DNA of 64,000 bases, taken from assembly GCA_032718475.1 (NCBI GenBank), contig JAUCBJ010003987.1, forward strand, positions 1 through 64,000, written 5' to 3'. The notes beneath the pieces are model-generated. The model made no database searches, was not told the DNA's origin, and saw nothing but the letters and a program-made list of their open reading frames with translations. The stretch comes from Nemertoderma westbladi. Its lineage: Eukaryota; Xenacoelomorpha; Nemertodermatida; Nemertodermatidae. Positions 22,163-30,547 of the stretch are shown piece after piece. Position 1 is the first letter of the stretch. Every line of letters begins with the position of its first letter. The position numbers and the translations under genes are program-made.

Positions 22163-22235
22163 GATGGATCATATCCATCTGGTTCATATGCATATGGATC
22201 ATATTCATATGGATCATAATCTATATGGATCATAT
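22163..22235. repeat. ATATGGATCATAT short tandem repeat
   Basis: About five imperfect copies of a 15-18-bp unit containing ATGGATCATA. Non-coding. Confidence 0.7.
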
Positions 22236-22730
22236 CAATAAGATTATCGATAATATTGCTAAAATTATGTTCTATAAGATATCGATAATATTTTTAATAT
22301 TATGTTCTGAGTCATTGTTTTTAACTATAAAACGCTTCTTAAAATACTTACTAGATGTTCAGCAATTTCCACTGCGGGCAGTTTAGCACACAGAGAATGA
22401 TGAGTCCGCTGCAGTTTGGGTCAACTTATTGAACTGAACTGAACTGGTTGAACTGAAAAATTTAGTTTGTATTTTTGTAAGCGGATCCATTCCGCTCTAC
22501 ATTTCCAACCTAAATTGGAAGGGAGCCGAATAAACAATATTGGACCCAGAGAAATACCGAATCAGTAAGTGGGCACCAACAAGCCCACTTACAGCTACAG
22601 GAAATCATACCAGGCAAATTAATACCCCACTAAGTGGAACCTTATGGCAGACAGATGAGTGGTGTGACTGGACTTGTGGGGGGGGGGGGGGGGGGGGTAA
22701 TAACATTACTTACATTAATATAATAACGCT

Positions 22731-23534
22731 AATAATACTACCGTATGTGATAATTCCAATATTAATGAACGTGTTAGTACGCAAATTAATATTTTAATAA
22801 ATAACAACCAAAATATTACTGGTACTGGCACAATAAATAATGTATATAATAACAATTTGATGAATAACAACATAGAAAATAATGCACAAAATAATTCATA
22901 ATACAGTGAATAATGAAGCAAAAAATAATACGCCTAGTGGCGGGAATGAAGGTGGGGATGCAGGTGGGCCATACTAGTGGCAATATAAGTAATGTGTCGA
23001 CCGGAAGAGTGTGTGGAGAAGGGGTTAACCGAGACGCTCATAGAAGTGACGGGTGGGGGGGGGGGGGGGGGGCAATAAATACCCCACAGGCATCGGCTGG
23101 GGGGCGTGCACAGTGAAACAAAACTCGGAGTGCCAATGCCGGAAGAGAATAGAAGATTAGCGAATATCTATGAAGCCGTACTACCGGGTAGGGGATGAGG
23201 TGGTCACGCCATAATCGGCCAAATTAAGGAACGTCAAACCCATTCAGGAGAGTTCATCCGGGAGATCGAAACTAGATCTCATGAATGTGGATATGATGCC
23301 AGAAGTGGACGACGCGGGGAAAGTGGGAGGATTACTCGAGGTAATGTTGCTGTTGCTACGAGCAACTGGAGGAGTCGAGATAGGACGGACAGTGAACCGT
23401 CAATAATCGAGGTGGAGGAGACAAACCGGTGGGACCTAACTTCGGGAGATTGCTGTCGCCCCGAAGAGACGCGGTCTGTGGATTTATATTACGCAATGGG
23501 AGGAGGGTATAGGATGTACCGAGAGAATGAATGA
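22731..23534 (+). pseudogene. Decayed coding region, Asn-rich then Gly/Arg-rich, origin unknown
   Basis: Two open stretches suggest one broken gene. 22731-22901 is a 56-codon Asn-rich run (N-N-T-T-V-C-D-N-S-N-I-N) ending in TAA. 23079-23534 is a second frame of 151 codons with a single internal TGA at 23196; its latter part (G-H-A-I-I-G-Q-I-K-E-R, then E-V-E-E-T-N-R-W-D-L) has protein-like composition. Short Asn/Gly-rich pieces in shifted frames lie between them. Two G homopolymers of about 17 and 19 bases (near 22677 and 23054) may be expansion or slippage sites. I recognise no family. It lies just outside the left inverted repeat of the next element and might be a gag-like or accessory protein. 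Confidence 0.35.
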
Positions 23535-23689
23535 AACGAGATGATTTGAGGGGATCGTAGAGAAACTTCCCATTAACAAATTAACCCATGAAAACCATTA
23601 CTCCTCTCTCAAACCTTCACAAACCAAAATTAATAAAATTATCCGATGCATCCCATTTTCTCACTACCGATCGCAATCATCGTCAAACA

Positions 23690-24390
23690 CTAGTAGTAAG
23701 AGTATGCCATCCTCGGCGACAGTTAGACCAACTTCACACCTTAGGTGTTAAGTAGGTCATTAATTAATTAAACAATTAATTAATTTGTCGATTAATCAAT
23801 TAATTAATTGTTTAATCGATCGATTTGTATCAAATAATGTTGCCAAAGGCAATTTAATTTGACAAAAATCAATCAGATAGGGACGTGCGATGAATAGATT
23901 GTACTACAGTAGATAAAATATACAATACAATAGGAACAATAATACAATATACAGTGCATTTGTATTATTTTTGCCGTACAATAGAATGATAGAATGAAAT
24001 ATAAAGAAGCGAGCGGGGCCCAAAACATAAATTAGCGTCACACGATAATAAAATGGGCCAGTTTGATCCTAGCTCAGTCCCTCAATAATCTGTGGCTGTT
24101 TGGGCTCTTATTAGACGTAGCATGACTAACCCCATTGAATCCTATGTTGAGTTATACTGTATACCAACCTGGGGCTGCCACAAAGTTTAAATTATTTAAA
24201 CCTCCAGCTTCGTTATCATGTAGACCATTGTCAAATCGCCCGAGAAATTAGAATAAACATCTGGTTTTGCAATAGATTGCATTCTTTCACATTGTATTGT
24301 GAAGCAGCCTGCGCGCCTAATCGCACGCTCCAAGTATTAGCTCAGTGACAAAGCCAATACCCAAAAACCATATGTCAAATTAACCCTCAA
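23690..24390 (+). repeat. Left ~0.7-kb inverted repeat arm
   Basis: Inverted partner of 28312-29015. The outer part is a run of overlapping AATTAATT palindromes (about 23756-23830); the inner part is ordinary AT-rich sequence. No coding frame. Confidence 0.85.
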
Positions 24391-24606
24391 GAAAAATCCA
24401 AGAAACATCTGGTTTGCAATAGATTATTCTTTTTCACAACTCCATTCTAGCTTCCCTCTATAATAGCCCCCATTCACTGCATTCCCATTCATTCTCTAAT
24501 TTTCATTTTTAAAAGTTTTATTTATTTTAATAAAAGTTTTATTTATTTAAAATTTTGTAAAATCATTTAACGAAAATTGAATACTATCAATTGAAATTGC
24601 TATATA

Positions 24607-25325
24607 ATGCCTAGTTATGAAAAATGCATGGTTTGTGATAAAGAAATGAGACGAGACAGTATATCCCGCCATATGAGTATACATAGAAAGCAAGGTGTAA
24701 TGGAACCTTCCCCAAAGAAATTAAAAAATAATGATGATATTTTTAGTGAAGAAGAGAACAAAAAGAGAGTTGAGAGTGATTTTCTAGAGATTAAACAAAT
24801 GATGAAACATAAATTCGAGAAAATCATGAATATTTTGAAAAATATACAGAAACAGCCACATAGTGAAAAGGATGATGAGATGAAGATGATAAATCAGAGG
24901 AAAGTGAAAAGGTTGAGAATGATGAAACGGAGAGTGAGATAGAGAAAGAAGAAAATGAGAGTGGTGATGAAGAAAATGAGAGCGAGAAAGAAGTCGAGGA
25001 ACATGAAAGTGGGGAGGAGAATGACTCAGATAATGAGGAGATATTAAGACATGTATTAGGAAATAAAAATAAATTGCAGAAAATAATTAGACAATTGAAT
25101 GAAATGCAGAAACATTCGCATAAGGAGAGTGATAATGATGGAAATGAGAGTGGTGAGGATGAATCGGAGGAGAGTAGCGATGACAGTGAGGAAGAATCAG
25201 AGGAGAGTAGCGATGACAGTGAGGAAGCATCAGAGGAGAAAGATAATGAAAATGGACAGAAAATCAGAGTAGGGAATGGAAAAGTTATATCTCCAGCACT
25301 GTTGTATATCGACCTAGGAGTATGA
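24607..25325 (+). pseudogene. Acidic C2H2 zinc-finger/coiled-coil protein with a frameshift
   Basis: The first frame starts at ATG 24607. Residues 7-26 read C-x2-C-x11-H-x3-H, a C2H2-like finger, followed by a basic patch (P-K-K-L-K) and a lysine/glutamate-rich helix. Around 24880, within a GATGATGAGATGAAGATGAT run, the coding sense moves to the -1 frame. That frame stays open to the TGA at 25323-25325 and encodes a very acidic D/E/S tail with two E-E-S-S-D-D-S-E-E repeats. The first frame instead stops at 24942. A one-base deletion in the GAT-rich run, a sequencing error or a short intron could explain this. AATAAA follows at ~25446. It probably binds nucleic acid or chromatin, with an acidic tail. 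I recognise no named family. It converges on the GTSF1-like gene inside the same inverted repeats. Confidence 0.55.
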
Positions 25326-25570
25326 ACAGTCGTACAGTTAATGCGAGACATTAATTATAACTGAAATATTGTATATGTTTGAAATATTTATTATATTTAG
25401 TCGTATTAATTATGTAATTTCATAATAATATGCTTAATTAAACAAATAAAGTCAACTTGATCCTATTTTAAATGCATAATGAATGAGTAACCAAAACATC
25501 AAATTAGTTAAACATTTTGACAACAGATAAACAAATATTCTCCTGTGGGGAGAAGTGGTGTGCTGGAGAA

Positions 25571-26465
25571 GTGGCTGAAGGTGAGGCTGTGGCTGAAGGT
25601 GAGGCTGTGGCTGAGGGTGAGGCTGTGGCTGTGGCTGAAGGTGAGGCTGTGGCTGAGGGTGAGGCTGTGGCTGTGGCTGTGGCTGTGGCTGTGGCTGTGG
25701 CTGTGGCTGTGGCTGAAGGTGAGGCTGTGGCTGAGGGTGAGGCTGTGGCTGTGGCTGTGGCTGTGGCTGAGGCTGTGGCTGTGGCTGTGGCTGTGGCTGT
25801 GGCTGTGGCTGTGGCTGAAGGTGAGGCTGTGGCTGAGGGTGAGGCTGTGGCTGTGGCTGTGGCTGTGGTTGTGGCTGTGGCTGTGGTTGTGACTGTGGCT
25901 GTGGCTGTGGCTGAGGCTGAGGCTGTGGCTGTGGCTGTGGCTGTGGCTGTGGCTGAAGGTGAGGCTGAGGGTGAGGCTGTGGCTGTGGCGTTGTGGCTGT
26001 GGCTGTGGCTGTGGCTGTGGCTGTGGCTGTGGCTGTGGCTGTGCTGTGGCTGTGGCTGTGGCTGTGGCTGTGGCTGTGGCTGTGGCTGTGGCTGTGGCTG
26101 TGGCTGTGGCTGTGGCTGTGGCTGTGGCTGTGGCTGTGGCTGTGGCTGTGGCTGTGGCTGTGGCTGTGGCTGTGGCTGTGGCTGAAGGTGAGGCTGTGGC
26201 TGAGGGTGAGGCTGTGGCTGTGGCTGTGGCTGTGGCTGTGGCTGTGGCTGTGGCTGTGGCTGTGGCTGTGGCTGTGGCTGTGGCTGTGGCTGTGGCTGTG
26301 GCTGTGGCTGTGGCTGAAGGTGAGGCTGTGGCTGAGGCTGTGGCTGTGGCTGTGGCTGTGGCTGTGGCTGTGGCTGTGGCTGTGGCTGTGGCTGTGGCTG
26401 TGGCTGTGGCTGTGGCTGTGGCTGTGGCTGTGGCTGTGGCTGTGGTTGTGGCTGAGGCTGTGTCT
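25571..26465. repeat. GGCTGT hexanucleotide array (~0.9 kb)
   Basis: About 149 units, mostly GGCTGT, interspersed with blocks GGCTGAAGGTGAGGCTGTGG and GGCTGAGGGTGAGGC. Long Ala-Val, Leu-Trp and Cys-Gly frames are artefacts of the repeat. It lies between the two convergent genes of the inverted-repeat element. Confidence 0.97.
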
Positions 26466-26918
26466 CAGTGCCTCACTCCCCCACTCGTTTAACAGTACAG
26501 GCTAAAGCCATTCTTTAGATGCTGGAGGGGAATCTGGTTTGCATTGGATAACTTGATTAGTGAGTATATCTACATTTGGGAGATAGTGCGCTGTCTTATG
26601 AGTAAAAGCCAAGAGAGTAGTCCTTGGGTTCGCTCTTCTTAACTTTACAATATAACTTAACCCTTATTTAAAGTTTTAAAAAATATTTCTTAGTCGAGTA
26701 ATTTTCTGAAATATATTATAGAAATTTCATGAATAAATAGACCTAACAGTAATAATTGTTGTGAATAAATAGTCCTAATACTAATATTAAAGGAAGTCAA
26801 ACAAACAAATAAATTTCATCAGCATCGTCCTACGCATGCAAATACTGTATGAGAGTTCCACATAATAGGATCTCGACAATTAATAACCAACTTTTCTGAC
26901 TTTGTGGTGGCTCTCCTT

Positions 26919-27354
26919 TCATAGACACAGAAGTGTTAGTTGCTTTGGTAAGTAATCATTCTCATTAGTTAGTGATTGTAGTTTGGAAAGTGCTTCCCGC
27001 GCGCAATCTGTATCATCAATAGAAAACGCATAAACATATCGTCGATCGGAAATTTCTAATATGTCACAGTTATAGGCAGTATAAATCTTTATTCGTTCTG
27101 AAATTATTTCTTCATAGTCATCAACGCTGGCGCCAAGGCAGATGGTGGTGGCTTCCTTTACCTGATTGTCTAGTGCTTCCTAACCTGTATAATTCAACAA
27201 AGTTTAAAGTTTTTACTGTGTGTGTCTTTTTCATAGCCTATGTTAAATCAAATTACATTCATGTAACTATTGTAACATTTATATTATAAAATGGATATGG
27301 TGAGGGATTGAACTTATTGTTACTTGATTTATTTACCTTGTCAATTAATCCCAT
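26919..27354 (-). CDS. Small spliced frame overlapping the GTSF1-like stop, possible RRM-like fold
   Basis: An ATG at 27354-27352 lies inside the last codons of the GTSF1-like frame, in another frame (M-G-L-I-D-K). It runs into a consensus donor (AAG|GTAAAT at 27336). An acceptor TTAG at 27183-27180 joins it in frame to an exon open for 86 codons, ending in TGA at 26919. The predicted protein has 92 residues. The exon reads like real protein (C-L-G-A-S-V-D-D-Y-E-E-I-I-S-E-R). Its R-R-Y-V-Y-A-F-S-I-D-D-T-D-C-A-R-E-A-L faintly recalls the RNP1-strand plus helix of an RRM. Using the stronger-looking upstream acceptor (TATACAG) would hit a stop, so the model depends on the acceptor five bases downstream. 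It may be the second cistron of the same mRNA. Confidence 0.45.
27180..27336 (-). other. Predicted 157-bp intron
   Basis: Donor GTAAAT follows ACAAG nine bases after the GTSF1-like stop codon. Two candidate acceptors end TATACAG and GTTAG, five bases apart. The interior is AT-rich with no long open frame. Confidence 0.45.
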
Positions 27355-27659
27355 GCTTCTTCTCTCCATTCTTTTTCTATGCCCCACGCTTCTTTCGGCC
27401 ATTCAACGCTAGGGTTTTCGGTTTTGATTTGTTCTTCTTCTTTTCTTTTTTCGTGAATGGACTTCCCATTTCGATACTGACAGTATCTTAAATGGTATTG
27501 TTTTTCTGCCTCGGGAAAGTAATGGCATTGGATGTTCGGGCATTGAACTATTTTTTCACCTGGATAATTTCTTCTACATTTTCTTAAATGTTTGATAAAT
27601 CTTTCTACATGGATTCTGTGGGTTGTTTCATATGGGCATATTATATACTCATTATCCAT
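27345..27659 (-). CDS. GTSF1/Asterix-like protein with two CHHC zinc fingers
   Basis: Intact 104-residue frame, ATG at 27659. Finger 1 is C8-x5-H14-x9-H24-x3-C28 and finger 2 is C40-x5-H46-x9-H56-x3-C60; both fit exactly the CHHC (U11-48K-type) consensus. Two in tandem at the N-terminus are the signature of GTSF1/Asterix. The tail is charged and carries W87, W92, W98 and W103 among acidic residues, like the tryptophans through which GTSF1 proteins contact PIWI. Family knowledge: the first finger binds RNA and GTSF1 boosts PIWI slicing or nuclear silencing of transposons. The protein is shorter than typical animal GTSF1 (about 120-170 residues). It lies inside a structure bounded by 0.7-kb inverted repeats. 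Function is inferred from the family; whether it helps or hinders the host piRNA pathway is unknown. Confidence 0.85.
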   Translation of the reverse strand: MDNEYIICPYETTHRIHVERFIKHLRKCRRNYPGEKIVQCPNIQCHYFPEAEKQYHLRYCQYRNGKSIHEKRKEEEQIKTENPSVEWPKEAWGIEKEWREEAWD

Positions 27660-28311
27660 TATAAAAAGTATATGATAAACTATATTGTATTTTATATTGT
27701 ATATTATAAAATTGTTAATTTAATTACTAATAATAATTATTACCTTAGTGAATATTGAATGAATATAGTGAATATTGAATGAATATAGAGAAGTGGTTTA
27801 TTATATTATATTAAAGTAATACTCAATCTAAGGCTTATTTATCGACAAATAAATTTATTATAATATATTAACATTTGATGTATTTTATTTTTTAGATTTA
27901 CCAAAATCACGCACTATAATAGAATAATAACTAACTAACTTATCCATCACCATCACAACAGAATAATAACAATAAAAGTTCGAAAGTACACCCTGCATCC
28001 TATGTGTAGCCTTGTATGGGCATATACAGTAATATAATCACTGTTATCCATAGTATCAAAAAGACAAACTTAACTTGAAAGAAAACTTAACTTGATAGAA
28101 AACTTAGTTTAAGTGAGGATTTAATTTAAAAAACTTTGAAAACTTCACTTTAACGTTTTTTAGAGATAATGATTTAACTTTACATGATTTTTATTTATAT
28201 AGAAAGGTCCACCTTAACATTTCAAACAAGGCCGTAGTTTTCGGCATGGCATGCGTGAAGGATTATGCATTACTTCAAACAATAAAACTATAGTATCTAG
28301 TATAGAGATGG

Positions 28312-29015
28312 TTGAGGATTAATTTGACATATGGTTTTTGGGTACTGGCTTTGTCACTGAGCTAATACTTGGAGTGTGCGATTAGGCGCGCAGGCTGCTT
28401 CACAGCACAATGTGAAAGAATGCAATCTATTGCAAAACCAGATGTTTATTGTAATTTCTCGGGCGATTTGACAATGGTCTACATGATAACGAAGCTGGAG
28501 GTTTAAATAATTTAAACTTTCGTGGCAACCCCATGTTGGTATACAGTATAACTCAACATAGGATTCAATGGGATTAGTCATGCTACATCTAATAAGAGCC
28601 CAAACAGCCACAGATTATTGAGGGGCTGAGCCAGGACCAAACTGGCCCATTTCATTTTCGTGTGAGGCTAATTTATGTTTTGGGCCCCGCTCGCTTCTTT
28701 ATATTTCATTCTATCATTCTACTGTACGACAAAAATAATACAAATGTACTGTATATTGTATTATCTGTTCCTATTGTATTGTATATTTTATCTACTGTAG
28801 TACAATCTATTCATCGCGCGTCCCTATCTGATTGATTTGTGTCAAATTAAATTGCCTTTGGCAACATTATTTGATACAAATCGATCGATTAAACAATTAA
28901 TTAATTGTTTAATCGACCAATTAATTAATTGTTTAATTAATTAATGACCTACTTAACACCCAAGGTGCAAAGTGGGTCCAACTGTCGCCGAAGAGGGCGT
29001 TCATCTTACTACTAA
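28312..29015 (-). repeat. Right ~0.7-kb inverted repeat arm
   Basis: Inverted partner of 23690-24390. The stretch 27660-28311 between this arm and the GTSF1-like start is AT-rich with short direct repeats (GAAAACTTAACTTGA) and would contain that gene's promoter. No further frame is supported there. Confidence 0.85.
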
Positions 29016-29157
29016 CACTATCTATAAATCTTCATCCATATTACCTCTTCAGCTACTATACAATCACCAAACCGCTTCACTTGTGTATGATCTTAAGATT
29101 TTCAAAAAATATCTCACAGCTACTCCACTCGCTTGGCTACCACCTCTGGGTTCATAG
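29015..29157 (+). pseudogene. C-terminal scrap of a CR1/L2-like retrotransposon
   Basis: The frame reads I-L-P-L-Q-L-L-Y-N-H, then L-K-I-F-K-K-Y-L-T, resembling the tail of CR1/L2-type ORF2 proteins (an LP-x2-L block followed some 20 residues later by FK-x2-L). It begins at the outer edge of the right inverted repeat. Confidence 0.3.
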
Positions 29158-29429
29158 TGGCTTCATAGTCACCATCTGGAACTCGATCCCTGCTGATATC
29201 AAGTAACTAAATCGTCCACCTTGGTGGTATTTAAAAAAAAAAACAAACAATTTAATTAATTATTAATTAATTAGGTTCCACTAGCTCTGCTATATTACCT
29301 GGGTCTTTGCCGTTAACTAACTAATACTCACCATTTCATTTCATAACGCTAAGTGCAATTAATATTTGGTTGTAAGTGAAGGAAATCAATAAAGTTACAA
29401 AGTTAGAAAGTTAAAACATGAATGAGAGA

Positions 29430-30420
29430 CTGAATCATAGGCCCTGAAGAAGTCAACAAAGAAAACAGCCACATGCCTGTCTTTCTTTTTTGATAATTCT
29501 AATTATTCTTCTAAGTGCCAAAATGGGCTCCATGGTCCCACGACCTTTACGGAACCCATTCTGATTTCCACGGAGCAGTCTCTCAATGGGATCCCTGATG
29601 CGATTTAATAGAATTCTATTGTATAGCTTTGCAGCAATCGAGATAAATGAGATTCCCCGAAAAGAATCATAGGGTGTTAGGTTGCCCTTCTTGGAAACTG
29701 GCACCAACTTATTAGTTTTCATTTCTTTTGGGACTCTTGTTGTTCGGTACATGTCTTCTATGATGGGATAATTGGAGCTCCAAACTCTCAGTTATTTTAA
29801 AAACCTCTTGGTGGTTAGTTGGCTTTTCAGCTGGGATGAATGAGCTCCAAACACTCTGGTATTTTAAAGACCTCAGGGGGATCATCTAATCCACTGTCAC
29901 GATTGGTCTTAATGCTCTTTGCAGCAGCCTTCACTTCAGCAAAGGAGATATCACCAATAATGGGAATATCTGGAAGTACAGATACAGACAATTTAATTAT
30001 ATAAAGTTATCAGGCAATACCCTGTCATTATTGAGGAGCTTTTCAAAGTGGGCCTTCCAACCATTGTGGCGATTGGTGGTGATTCAGCCTTAACCTTGGT
30101 GGTTGGTTAGTTTTTCCGCTCACTCAGCAAGTTGATCGATTTCCATGCCTGGGATGATTGCCTGATGTCATCAGCATCATCGATGGCATCAACCTGTTGG
30201 TGTAAAGGCTCCTGTAGATTAACAGATTAATGCCTGTTCAGGGACCTAGAAGCAACATTCTCCAATACGCAGAGGAGCCTTTGGGCCTCCTCTCTTGTGA
30301 TTCTGACAGTACCCCTAAGTCATCAGCAAAGTCTAGATCAGTAAGGTAATTTACTGGATTTCCTCTACTTCTTGTGCAAGTAGGGGGTGTTACCATCACC
30401 CTATCATCATTAATGGTATT
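29430..30420 (-). pseudogene. RTE-like reverse-transcriptase fragments
   Basis: 29752-29453 encodes K-L-V-P-V-S-K-K-G, F-R-G-I-S-F-I-S-I, G-N-Q-N-G-F-R-K-G-R-G-T, the early fingers/palm of an RTE reverse transcriptase. 29760-30080 holds broken upstream linker. 30420-30240 encodes T-P-P-T-C-T-R-S-R-G-N-P and L-D-F-A-D-D-L-G-V-L, which is the catalytic FADD box. On the minus strand this FADD part precedes the fingers part, so at least two truncated copies are juxtaposed. The family matches the scraps at 3590, 33611 and 45240. Confidence 0.7.
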
Positions 30421-30547
30421 ATATAGTAGTTATATAACCAACAAGGCAGATAGGACACAGGGACAGGTATAATCCTGTAATCAATGGTACTTGGTATCCA
30501 GTAATGTCCAGTGTGTTATTTATTCTAACACTAACATTCGCCAGCAT

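Larger units (their letters stand above)
23690..29015. mobile_element. ~5.3-kb composite element bounded by ~0.7-kb inverted repeats, carrying a GTSF1-like gene
   Basis: The sequence 23690-24390 recurs inverted at 28312-29015. Matching landmarks in mirrored order: CGGCGACAGTT, GTTAAGTAGGTCATTAATT, the ATTAATTAATTGTTTAATCG palindromes, TTGCCAAAGGCAATTTAA, GATAGGGACGTGCGATGAAT-like, GCGCGCCTAATCGCAC-like, and CATATGTCAAATTAA at the inner ends. The arms differ by scattered substitutions and indels, so they are not an assembly mirror. Inside lie an acidic zinc-finger gene (24607-25325, plus), a GGCTGT minisatellite, and a convergent GTSF1-like gene with a second frame (27659-26919, minus). No transposase is recognisable, and no clear target duplication is seen. 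It may be a non-autonomous transposon with cargo or an inverted segmental duplication. Confidence 0.7.

Noticed and set aside
24824-25351. 175-codon Ser/Phe-rich frame on the minus strand
   Set aside because: Shadow of the acidic zinc-finger protein on the plus strand; low complexity and no domain.
25517-26505. Ala-Val, Leu-Trp and Cys-Gly repeat proteins in the GGCTGT array
   Set aside because: Pure hexanucleotide repeat; all forward frames are open with no unique coding sequence.
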